Of a DNA stretch of 64,000 nt, positions 44,885-52,935 are shown one piece after another. Below the pieces are notes generated by a model. The model did not search any database and was not told where the DNA came from. It saw only the letters and a list, made by a program, of their open reading frames with translations. This DNA comes from Sphingopyxis sp. L1A2A (GTDB taxonomy: Bacteria > Pseudomonadota > Alphaproteobacteria > Sphingomonadales > Sphingomonadaceae): assembly GCF_005502465.1 (NCBI RefSeq), contig NZ_SCOT01000015.1, positions 21,052 to 85,051 on the forward strand, in the 5' to 3' direction. Position 1 is the stretch's first letter. Every line of letters begins with the position of its first letter. The position numbers and the translations under genes are program-made.

Positions 44885-46104
44885 TACACCGCCCACGGCA
44901 GCCGGATTTCGGCACGGAAAAGCGCGGGCGACAGCTTGGTTTCAAACGAGCTGGCCCCGCCAAAACGCGCCGACAGCCGTTCGGCGACATTGCACAGCCC
45001 GATCCGGCCGCCCGGCCGCGAAGCGCCTTCGTCGATCGAGCAGAGATCATTTTCGACCCGGATGCCGAGCTGGCCGCCGTCGCGCCACGCGGTGATGCGG
45101 ATCCCGACTTCGCCGGTGCAGGGCTCGACGCCATGCCTTACCGCATTTTCGACCAGCGGCTGCAGGATCAGATTGGGCACCAGCGCGTGCAGTGCAGCTT
45201 CTTCAACGTCGATCGTGAATCGCATGCGGTCGGGAAAACGCTCGCGCTCGATCTCGAGATAATCTTCCTGCAATTCCAGTTCGGCCGCCAGCGTCACGTC
45301 CTTCATCGGATCGAGTTCGAGCGTCTGGCGAAGGAAGGCCGACAGCGAGACCATCATCCGCTGCGCCCGCGCGGTCGCCCCCTCCTCGACCAGCCCCATC
45401 GCGGAATTGAGCGTGTTGAACAGGAAATGCGGGTTGATCTGATAACGCAGCGCCCGCATCTGCGCCGACAGCGCCTCTTCGCGGGCGAGCGCCAGACTGC
45501 GTTCGCGGTCGCGGACATCGAAGCTGTAGATCATCGCGATGTAGAGGCACGACCAGCCGAAAAACATCGCAGTGCTGGAAATCATCGTGTGCCCGAACTG
45601 GACATTATCGAACACCCAGCTGACCGGCCGCACCATCCACAAATAGATGAAAATATCGAAGACGCTGTAGATCGCCGCGGCGAGGATCGAGAAGGTGAAG
45701 GCAACCAGAACTTTGATAAAAATCGATGCCGCGCGCAGCCGGAACAGCAGCGCGGTCACCACCAGCGTCAGCGCCGCACCGAAACTGTTCAGCACCACCT
45801 TGCCGAATGCCGATGCGATCGGGTCGGTGCCGACGATACCCCAGAGCAGGCTGTCCGAAACGAGCACGCAGAGCCAAAACAGCGCCGCCAGCTTGACCGT
45901 CGTCGCCGTGATCGCCTTGCGTTCCTGCATCGTTGCGGGTGGCGGCGTGACAGACGCGCGCGCGCCGCCGTGCGGCGGCGCGTCTGATTCCGCCGTCCGC
46001 GCTTGAACGCTGGTCATTGCCGACAAGCCATTGGTAGAAAACCCCGCCCGTTCATTGTGCCCGGCAAGCCAATCGCCGGTTTCCCCCTCATCCTTCGTTG
46101 GCAT
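44884..46104 (-). CDS. LytS-like sensor histidine kinase
   Basis: The 406-residue protein has four membrane helices (residues about 75-190), a short coiled coil, and the His_kinase domain with the phospho-acceptor in RYQINPHFLFNTLNSAM, then an ATPase N-box LILQPLVENAVRHGVEP. The sensor part has no extracytoplasmic domain, so the signal probably acts in the membrane. The start is uncertain: ATG 46104 or 46017. It pairs with the LytTR regulator through a 1-nt overlap. Confidence 0.9.
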   Translation of the reverse strand: MPTKDEGETGDWLAGHNERAGFSTNGLSAMTSVQARTAESDAPPHGGARASVTPPPATMQERKAITATTVKLAALFWLCVLVSDSLLWGIVGTDPIASAFGKVVLNSFGAALTLVVTALLFRLRAASIFIKVLVAFTFSILAAAIYSVFDIFIYLWMVRPVSWVFDNVQFGHTMISSTAMFFGWSCLYIAMIYSFDVRDRERSLALAREEALSAQMRALRYQINPHFLFNTLNSAMGLVEEGATARAQRMMVSLSAFLRQTLELDPMKDVTLAAELELQEDYLEIERERFPDRMRFTIDVEEAALHALVPNLILQPLVENAVRHGVEPCTGEVGIRITAWRDGGQLGIRVENDLCSIDEGASRPGGRIGLCNVAERLSARFGGASSFETKLSPALFRAEIRLPWAV

Positions 46105-46124
46105 TGCGATAGCATCACCGCGCC

Positions 46125-46556
46125 ATGAAACATATCGATCCATCATTCTATCCCGCGCCCTATTCGGCACGGAGCGGCTTTGACCGCGATGACCGGACCA
46201 TCGTCCTGGTGACCATATCGCGGTTTCAGGGCGAAGACGCCATTTCGCGAATAAAATCGGCTCTCCCCGGATCGGACATCATCAACTTGTCGCAGCTCTA
46301 TATTGACCGAAATCTGAGCGATCCGATGCCGCCGCCATCTGTGCTCACCCATCGGCAGCAGGAAATTCTGGACTATCTGCTGCACGGCATGTCCAACAAG
46401 GAAATCGGCCGCAAACTTGGCTTGTCGCATTTCACGGTGCGAAATCATGTGTCGAACATCTTGCGCATCCTGAACTTTCCCTGTCGCCGGGAAATGCGCC
46501 GCTCGCTGGGTGCAAGCCACGCCGCGCCAACCTATCCCACCGCTTTGATCGCATAG
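46125..46556 (+). CDS. LuxR-type HTH protein with a reduced receiver-like N-terminus
   Basis: The 143-residue protein has a GerE helix-turn-helix (LTHRQQEILDYLLHGMSN, then KEIGRKLGLSHFTVRNHVSN) at about residues 74-125. The first 65 residues look like a shortened receiver (TIVLVTISRFQGEDAISRIK) but show no acidic pocket or Asp-Lys pair. The HTH is very close to that of the NarL-type gene at 50295. It is divergent from the LytS gene, whose start is 21 nt away. Confidence 0.85.
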   Translation: MKHIDPSFYPAPYSARSGFDRDDRTIVLVTISRFQGEDAISRIKSALPGSDIINLSQLYIDRNLSDPMPPPSVLTHRQQEILDYLLHGMSNKEIGRKLGLSHFTVRNHVSNILRILNFPCRREMRRSLGASHAAPTYPTALIA

Positions 46557-46870
46557 CCGCCGCGCCCCAGTGCGCGCTCGATCGCCCCCGGATTTGAGCG
46601 GCCAGCCCAGCGGCCTTGCGCGCCGACCATGATCGACCGAGCCCGGCGCCCGATCGAGCGCGGAATATGATAAAATCAGCCCCTGCATCGACGCCATCCT
46701 GAGAAAACTATCGACATCACGACCGTAGCCGAGCTTGGGAACGAACCCAATGCGACCGCGTGAACCGGTACATGGCAGGGGCCGTGATGCTGCGCCGCCG
46801 ACAGGGTCGCCGGCTGGGGCATCGCCCGCTTAATCCAGCGTCATCGATGCTGACGGCGCCGCCGCGCTGG
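46557..46870. other. Intergenic stretch without a supported gene
   Basis: Neither strand holds an open frame with normal codon use or a ribosome binding site. No repeat or hairpin of note was seen. It lies past the ends of two convergent genes. Confidence 0.5.
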
Positions 46871-47950
46871 CTATCGCGGTGCCGTCCCGCATCGTGGATC
46901 GCCCGGCGCCACGAACTCCAACCGTTCGATCAGCGCGAAGCCGGCAAGCGCCTTGTCGCCAGCTGGGAAACGAATTTCCAATCGGCTGTTCTTGTCCTTG
47001 CCCAGCTCGATCAGCCAGCTGCCATCTTCCCTGACCCCCGGCGGCGCGTAGGGCGGGCCGACGCCGCGGCTTGGATAGAAAGTGACGCCGCTGCCATGCA
47101 ATTGTCCGGCCGGATGCTCGCGGGCGTCGCCAGGGTCGGTTGGTCGCATGGGTTCGACCGGCCCCGACAATGTCACCACAACGTTGCTGCGCATCAGATG
47201 GGATTGTCCGACTTGCAGCGATTGCCAGGGCCGCCGCAGGCGCTCTCCGGCGTAAAACGCAAAGCCGACACCGTTCAGACAATGATAGCCGGGACCGTCG
47301 GTCGGTGCCGCGGGATAGAGGCCGGGGTAAAAGGAGTCCTCGAACGACTCCACAAAAACTGCCGCGCCGCGATCAGTCTTCCCGGCAGCGAACCCGGCAG
47401 GGCGGATGCAGGCGGACGGGTTGACGGCGTCCAACCGGAAGCGCGAAAGGATCGCCTTATCGGCCTCGCTGCCATCAAACGAAGGAGACGCGATAATCAG
47501 CATCGACCGCAAGCTGTCCGATGACGTCGAAGCATATTGCGTTGAAATGGCATAGCGCACGTCGCCATCGCGAAAACCCTCGCGCGCGAAAATCGCGTCA
47601 CGCGCGCCGCTCGGCGGCAGCTCGCCCCGATAGCGAAACGCCAAGGTCAGATTCCCCAGCCCGATGATGTCGGTTTTGGAGGTGCCGCCCAGCGACGCCA
47701 GCGACGAAATGGGCAACAGCGCAGGCGTCGCCGCGACCACATAATCGTCGTTGATGATGCGAAAGATACTGCCGACGACATGCGCCGCCTCGTTCGGCTC
47801 CACGGCGATCGACAGGTCCCCTTCGCAAAGGATCAGCGGCCCGTAAGCTCCATATTGAGGGGGCGACAGGGGTGGCAGCGTCGCCTGCGCCGGGCCGCCG
47901 AGCACCAGCCCGAGCGCGGCAAGATATGGCAGGCATTTTGTCCCGATCAT
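46871..47950 (-). CDS. Secreted protein of unknown function, coupled to an ankyrin protein
   Basis: Not recognised. The 359-residue product has a signal peptide (MIGTKCLPYLAALGLVLGGPAQA) and a beta-rich mature part with several Cys (ILCEGDLSIAVEP, SACIRPAG, GYHCLNG). The ATG at 47950 overlaps the stop of the ankyrin gene by 4 nt (ATGA), so the two are likely made together. No known domain is visible. Confidence 0.7.
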   Translation of the reverse strand: MIGTKCLPYLAALGLVLGGPAQATLPPLSPPQYGAYGPLILCEGDLSIAVEPNEAAHVVGSIFRIINDDYVVAATPALLPISSLASLGGTSKTDIIGLGNLTLAFRYRGELPPSGARDAIFAREGFRDGDVRYAISTQYASTSSDSLRSMLIIASPSFDGSEADKAILSRFRLDAVNPSACIRPAGFAAGKTDRGAAVFVESFEDSFYPGLYPAAPTDGPGYHCLNGVGFAFYAGERLRRPWQSLQVGQSHLMRSNVVVTLSGPVEPMRPTDPGDAREHPAGQLHGSGVTFYPSRGVGPPYAPPGVREDGSWLIELGKDKNSRLEIRFPAGDKALAGFALIERLEFVAPGDPRCGTAPR

Positions 47951-48627
47951 GGCGCTTCCGTCTCCACTGCGATGCCGTTTCGCCGCAGCCACGATGCGAC
48001 AGCCCGCCGCCACCGCAATGTTTCCGCGTTCAGCAGGCGGTCGGGGGTCATGAACAGATAGCGCTGAAACGTCTGCCCCTGCGCGTTGCGCGCGGCGGGC
48101 GGGGCGCCGGCTTCGAGCAGCATCCATACACGCCTCGGTTCGTTGATCTGTGCCGCGACGTGCAGCGCCGTGTTGCCCATGACATCAGCCTGCGTGACGC
48201 TCGCCCCCGCGGCCAGCAGCATCGTGAACTGGCGCTCGCGCTCGGCCAGCATCGCCGCCATCAACGGCGTGCGCCCGCTGATGCGATTGCGGGTATCGGG
48301 TTTCAATCCGCGCGCCAACAGCAATTCCAGATAGGCCGGATTGCGCGCCATCGCGGCATAGTGCAGCGCGGCATCGCCGTCAGGGTCGGGCAACAGCGGG
48401 TCGGCCCCCGCATCCAGCAGCTTGCCGACCATGTCAGGATGCGCGCCGTCCAGAATCTGCTGAGACATGGGGGGCCGACCGGTCGCAGCCGGGAGGATCA
48501 CGGCCGCGCCATCTGCCCGAGGCACTTCGCTCACGGCAGAGGCAGCGATGCACAGACAGCCCCAAAGCAGCTGGGGGGTCAGCGCGCCATGTCCCATATT
48601 CCATATCGCCATCGCCCGGGCATCCAC
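47947..48627 (-). CDS. Ankyrin-repeat protein, probably exported
   Basis: The 226-residue protein has a hydrophobic N-terminus (ALTPQLLWGCLCIAASAVS) that may be a signal peptide, or a lipoprotein signal at GC. Three to four ankyrin repeats follow (DMVGKLLDAGADPLLPDPDG, DAALHYAAMARNPAYLELLL, RTPLMAAML, NTALHVAAQINEP). It should bind a protein partner; the coupled secreted protein is the best candidate. Starts at 48609 or 48597 are also possible. Confidence 0.8.
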   Translation of the reverse strand: MDARAMAIWNMGHGALTPQLLWGCLCIAASAVSEVPRADGAAVILPAATGRPPMSQQILDGAHPDMVGKLLDAGADPLLPDPDGDAALHYAAMARNPAYLELLLARGLKPDTRNRISGRTPLMAAMLAERERQFTMLLAAGASVTQADVMGNTALHVAAQINEPRRVWMLLEAGAPPAARNAQGQTFQRYLFMTPDRLLNAETLRWRRAVASWLRRNGIAVETEAP

Positions 48628-48771
48628 TTAAACCGCCGAAAAACAAAGGCTAGCGATGCACCAGTACGCCAACGAATCTGCCGCCCGGCGACGGCGCGCC
48701 TTATCCCGACGGCGGACGATGCAGTCACCCAGCCCTTTCGGCCAACACAGTCCAGACGGGAGAGCGATCGG

Positions 48772-49230
48772 ATGACCAAGCGCTGCACGGGATTGGGAGC
48801 GATCCGCCGATCGGCGCTCGCCGTCATGGGCTTGCTGGCGGCAGGGACCGTGAGTCTGTCGGCGGCCGAACCCGCGGCCGCGGAACCAGAAACTTCGCCG
48901 GCCTTTCGGCAATGCATCCTCAACAGCGGCGGCGTGACCGCGGCGATGCAGGATTGCATGGCCGACGAATATCGACGGTTCGATCGGGCGCTGGGTATCG
49001 CTTATCGCGATGCGCTGCGCCGCGCGTCCGGGACCAGCGCCAGGTCGCAGCTGCGCGATGCACAGCGATCCTGGCTGAAGGACCGCTGGACCGTTTGCAG
49101 CAAAGAAGTCGAACAATCGGGCATGGCGGGTGGCTCCGGCGGCGCGTTGATCGAGGACAGCTGCCGGATCCGCGTGGTTTCCGAACGAACCTTATGGCTA
49201 CGGCGCCACCCCCAAAACGCCAATCGATGA
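48772..49230 (+). CDS. LprI-like (DUF1311) secreted protein
   Basis: The 152-residue protein has a signal peptide (ALAVMGLLAAGTVSLSAAEPA) and one DUF1311/LprI domain: Cys in FRQCILN and MQDCMADEYRRFDRALG, a helix with LRDAQRSWLKDRWTVC, and a final Cys in IEDSCRIR. Mycobacterial LprI inhibits lysozyme; many proteobacterial members are uncharacterised. GGGAG precedes ATG 48772. It is divergent from the ankyrin gene. Confidence 0.85.
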   Translation: MTKRCTGLGAIRRSALAVMGLLAAGTVSLSAAEPAAAEPETSPAFRQCILNSGGVTAAMQDCMADEYRRFDRALGIAYRDALRRASGTSARSQLRDAQRSWLKDRWTVCSKEVEQSGMAGGSGGALIEDSCRIRVVSERTLWLRRHPQNANR

Positions 49231-49245
49231 GAGGGCGTTAAAGCG

Positions 49246-49452
49246 ATGGATACGACCGACGCCGCAAGGTTCCTGCTCTTCTCGGGCGCCGCCTCGATGC
49301 TCTTTTAGACATTCCTTGGCTTTCTGATGCGGGTGCCGATGCAGCCGTGGGGACGCCGATTGCTCAAGGACATGAATTTCAAACAGTTTGGCGCCGCCCA
49401 TCTCGATTGGCTGATGCTCGGGCTGATGCAGGGACTGGTCGGGGGCTGGTGA
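49246..49452 (+). pseudogene. Small membrane-protein gene interrupted by an in-frame TAG
   Basis: From ATG 49246 the frame reads 20 codons (MDTTDAARFLLFSGAASMLF) to TAG at 49306, then stays open for another 47 codons (beginning TFLGFLMRVPMQ and ending HLDWLMLGLMQGLVGGW) to TGA 49450. Composition on both sides is that of a hydrophobic membrane protein, so one base change seems to have broken a real small gene; the parent may have been longer. A resemblance to hydroxylaminobenzene mutase-like proteins is a guess. Confidence 0.55.
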
Positions 49453-49534
49453 CGCGGTAACGCGAAACCATGGGAGCGGTGCACCGGTGCATCGCACCCG
49501 TTGCCGCGCCGTCGCCGACGTGCTGATCAGGCAT

Positions 49535-49978
49535 ATGCGAATGACCATTATCCGATCCGATGCATCCGGCGGCCTGGTCCGCCCGGCGCTCCTGTTCGCC
49601 CGCGTCGCCACGGCTGGCCTGTTCATGGCGCACGCCGCGGTGCGGATCATCAACGGCACCATCCCGCAGTTCGGTTTATTCATGGAGTCGCAAGGTTTCC
49701 CGGCCGGCGAAGCCCTGGTGTGGTTGATCACGATCACCGAACTGATCGCCGGAACGCTGATCATTTTCGGCCGATTTGTGCGCGTGTCGGCTGCGGCGCT
49801 GATGGCGATCGCCGTTGGGGGCATTGTCCTGATCCATCGCCATTTCGGCTGGTTCGTGGGCGAACATGGCACCGGCGGCATCGAGTATAGCGCCGCGCTG
49901 ATCGTCCTCTTGCTGGTGATCATGGCCGACGATCATGATCGCAGTCGCCGCAACGCTCCGCCGCTTTCCCCGTCATAA
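49535..49978 (+). CDS. DoxX-family membrane protein
   Basis: The 147-residue product has four helices with LLFARVATAGLFMAHAAVRI at the first, and LVWLITITELIAGTLIIFGRF at the second/third (family pattern). The DoxX at 16166 is only distantly alike. ATG 49541 (MTIIRSDAS) is an alternative start. It stands alone behind the broken gene at 49246. Confidence 0.8.
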   Translation: MRMTIIRSDASGGLVRPALLFARVATAGLFMAHAAVRIINGTIPQFGLFMESQGFPAGEALVWLITITELIAGTLIIFGRFVRVSAAALMAIAVGGIVLIHRHFGWFVGEHGTGGIEYSAALIVLLLVIMADDHDRSRRNAPPLSPS

Positions 49979-50294
49979 CGGCGCTCCCGCCCCGGCCGTG
50001 ACGTGCTAGCCCAATCGCGCGGTTGCGCCGTATCGGCACCTGCGCCAGTCTTAGCCATTGATTTCGCTTGTCACAGTCTCCGCGCCGACAATGTCCGGCG
50101 ACACGACAGGTCGGCGTCAAATCCGCCAAAGGGTCGCTTGGTGGCGAAGGGGCTCGCAGCGATGCGAGCCCCTTCCTCTTGATACGAAAAAAGACGAACC
50201 GGTACGTCAAGGCGCTGGCATCGATCGCCGTGCTGCGCGACCACGCCACCGCTTCCGCCGACCATCGTCGGATGCAGCGGAGTTCCAGCGCCCC

Positions 50295-50933
50295 ATGCAA
50301 AGCGTCCCCGCCGAACGGATCCTGGTTGCCGACGATCATCCCGTCTTTCGCGACGGGATGTGCCGCTTGGTCGCCAGCGCATTTCCGCATGCAGACATCG
50401 TCGAGGCAGGCAGCGTCGATGAAATCTTGGCGCTGGCCAGCGGGGGCGCCGCGCCCGTCCTGTTCATCCTCGACCTGATGTTCCCGGGCATGGATCCACT
50501 CGCCACCATTGCAGCCCTTCGCGGTCAATTTCCGACGTCATCGCTGATCATCATTTCGATGGCGGACGATGCCGAAACGATCGGGCGAGTCATGCGGCAA
50601 GGCGCCGACGGATTCATCGGCAAGGCCATTCCGTCCGACGCGATGGTGTCGGCGATCAAGGCGGTGCGGAGCGGCGATACGCTGGTGCTGGTCCCCGAGA
50701 CGGCATCGATCGCCTCGCCGCCAACCGCGCGGCAACGGAGCCAGGACTTCACACCGCGCCAGCGCGATGTCCTGTCGCAACTGGCGATGGGCAAGACGAA
50801 CAAGGAAATCGGGCGTCAGCTCGATATATCGCCGTTCACTGTCCGCATCCATGTATCGGCCCTGCTGCGGATTTTGGGGGCTCATACGCGATCGGAAGCC
50901 GCGGAAAAAGCCAATGCCCTGGGACTGCAATAG
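50295..50933 (+). CDS. NarL/FixJ-type response regulator
   Basis: The 212-residue protein has a receiver domain (RILVADDHPVFRDGMCRLV; Asp in VLFILDLMFPGMD; Lys in FIGKAI) and a GerE HTH (FTPRQRDVLSQLAMGKTN, then KEIGRQLDISPFTVRIHVS). ATG 50295 (MQSVPAERILV) is chosen since the family starts there. It ends 6 nt before the convergent hybrid kinase, a likely but unproven partner. Confidence 0.92.
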   Translation: MQSVPAERILVADDHPVFRDGMCRLVASAFPHADIVEAGSVDEILALASGGAAPVLFILDLMFPGMDPLATIAALRGQFPTSSLIIISMADDAETIGRVMRQGADGFIGKAIPSDAMVSAIKAVRSGDTLVLVPETASIASPPTARQRSQDFTPRQRDVLSQLAMGKTNKEIGRQLDISPFTVRIHVSALLRILGAHTRSEAAEKANALGLQ

Positions 50934-50939
50934 GCCCGA

Positions 50940-52637
50940 CTAGCCGGTCGGCAATCGTTCCTGCCGACTGCGTAATGCGGCGATCGCCGACCGTAGCTCG
51001 GCGGGCTGGACGGGTTTTTTGAGGATCAGGACGCCCGCATCGGCGATGATTTCCTCGATCGCCATTTCGTCATGCCCGGTCATCACGATCGCCATCGGCG
51101 GCGGGCTGACGTGCCGATGCAGCGCAATGCAATCGGCGCCGGTCATCCCGCCGCCGATGTCGAAATCGGTGACGATCAGATCGCAAGGCTGCGCCTGCGG
51201 CGGGGCGATCGACCAGGCCGCCACCTGGGCGCCCCATGAACGAAGCAGGTGCGCGGTGGCATCGAGCACATCGATATCGTCCTCGACCAGCAAAACACGC
51301 AAATCGTGAAGCGGCGCGGCGTAGCTGTTGTCGCGATCGACGACCTGCGGCACCGCCGCCGCCGCTGCGACCAGCCCGTGGATTGCCACCGCTGTGCCGT
51401 GGCCCGGCCGCGAGCGAACTTCCGCGTCAAAATCCATGAGCGCGCCAAGCCGCCGGACGATCGAAAGCCCCAGCCCGACGCCTTGCGTATCGGCGCTGCC
51501 CAATTTGCGGATCTGGTAGAATTCATCAAACAGCCGGGGCAGATGTTCCGCCGCAATCCCCGGGCCGCAATCGACGACCCAGATCGAAACATATTCGCCG
51601 CGCGGGCGGCACCCGATCAGGACCGGGCCACGCGGCGCATATTTGATCGCGTTCGACACCAGGTTTTGCAACATCGTCAGCAACAGCGCCTTGTCGGCGA
51701 GGACGACCCGGTCGGATTGAACGAAGCGCAAGTCGATCCCGGCCCATTCGGCGCTCACTTGATTCTGCTGTTCGAGCAGGCGGAACAGCTGGCCGATGGA
51801 AACGGGTTCCAGCTTGGGCGTCACCGCGCCGCTATCGAGCGTCGAAATATCGAGCAGCGAGCGGAACAGTTCGGCGACGCCCTGCAGCGACCGATCGATG
51901 CGATCGACGATGCCGCGCTGTTCGGGCGCCAGCCCGGTCTGGGTCAGGCTGTTGAGGAAAAGCCCGATCGCATGCACCGGTTGCCGCAAGTCGTGGCTGG
52001 CCTGCGCCAGAAAGCGCGACTTGGCGGTGTTCGCCTCCTCGGCATCGCGGCGCGCCTGCTCTGTGCTGCGCTGCAAGGTCCGGATGTAAAGCGGGACGAT
52101 CAGGGCGGTGAGCGAAAGCGTGACGACAAGGGGCGGGTTGGCCTGCCAATAGGGCGTCAGCAGCGTGATCGTGGCCAGCGTGATCTGCGCCATGATCGCC
52201 GCCACAATCATATAGCGCGACCCGAAACGAAGGCCGTTGCCGACCGTGACCCACATGATGATCGCGTAAACGGGCAGCATCACTACGCATCCCGCGATGA
52301 TCGCGAATGCTAGGCCGGCATAGTCGTTGGCCATCGAAAACAACCGGCGCGCCGGATAGTGGCCCGGATAGCGCCGAACGTTGTAGAGCAGGCCGAGGGC
52401 GAGCGGCGTGTAACAGGCGAAATAGCTGAGGACGGCGATCGCCCATGGCTCGATACGATGCTCGGGCGCCACGATGATGCTGGCGACGGTGGCATAGGTC
52501 GAGATCAGCACCAGCAGCGCGAGGCGAATCCACGCCTGCTTGTGTTCCAGCTCGTCTTCGACCGGTGTGCTGACCGCCCGTTGGAACAGGCGCGCGGCCC
52601 CGTCACCCATATCGGCGGCGAATTGCCCGTACCGCAT
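50940..52637 (-). CDS. Hybrid histidine kinase with membrane sensor and C-terminal receiver
   Basis: The 565-residue protein has about six membrane helices (residues 35-195), a coiled coil, HisKA with FLAQASHDLRQPVHAIGLFL, an ATPase domain (NLVSNAIKYAPRG, then VGLGLSIVRRLGALM) and a receiver (DLRVLLVEDDIDVLDA; Asp in DLIVTDFDIGGG; KKPVQP). This DLRQP type is common in alphaproteobacteria. ATG 52637 is used. It is convergent with the NarL-type regulator. Confidence 0.93.
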   Translation of the reverse strand: MRYGQFAADMGDGAARLFQRAVSTPVEDELEHKQAWIRLALLVLISTYATVASIIVAPEHRIEPWAIAVLSYFACYTPLALGLLYNVRRYPGHYPARRLFSMANDYAGLAFAIIAGCVVMLPVYAIIMWVTVGNGLRFGSRYMIVAAIMAQITLATITLLTPYWQANPPLVVTLSLTALIVPLYIRTLQRSTEQARRDAEEANTAKSRFLAQASHDLRQPVHAIGLFLNSLTQTGLAPEQRGIVDRIDRSLQGVAELFRSLLDISTLDSGAVTPKLEPVSIGQLFRLLEQQNQVSAEWAGIDLRFVQSDRVVLADKALLLTMLQNLVSNAIKYAPRGPVLIGCRPRGEYVSIWVVDCGPGIAAEHLPRLFDEFYQIRKLGSADTQGVGLGLSIVRRLGALMDFDAEVRSRPGHGTAVAIHGLVAAAAAVPQVVDRDNSYAAPLHDLRVLLVEDDIDVLDATAHLLRSWGAQVAAWSIAPPQAQPCDLIVTDFDIGGGMTGADCIALHRHVSPPPMAIVMTGHDEMAIEEIIADAGVLILKKPVQPAELRSAIAALRSRQERLPTG

Positions 52638-52935
52638 AACACCACCCGTCTCTGGACCGATCCGCCAAGCGGCGCGCGGCCCCAGCGCGCGGATTTGATC
52701 GCCGACATGGCGGGGCGCAAGCGTTTCGATGCACCATGACATCTTGCCGCGCTGGTGGGCTAGTGCAGCGCGGCGCTGCCCTCACCCCGCGCTGACCGCT
52801 CATGGGCCTTGTTGACGGGCCATGCCCGCCCCCAACCTGGCACCGTCGCGAACCGGGGAAGCGGCGTCGCGATACCTCCCGCGACGTCGCTTCTCCTTTT
52901 CAATCCGGCCCGGATCGCCGCGCCACCCGGTCGGC

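Noticed and set aside
49306..49308. Recoding (selenocysteine or pyrrolysine) at the in-frame stop
   Set aside because: The codon is TAG, no pyrrolysine system is expected in this group, and the protein family gives no reason for recoding.
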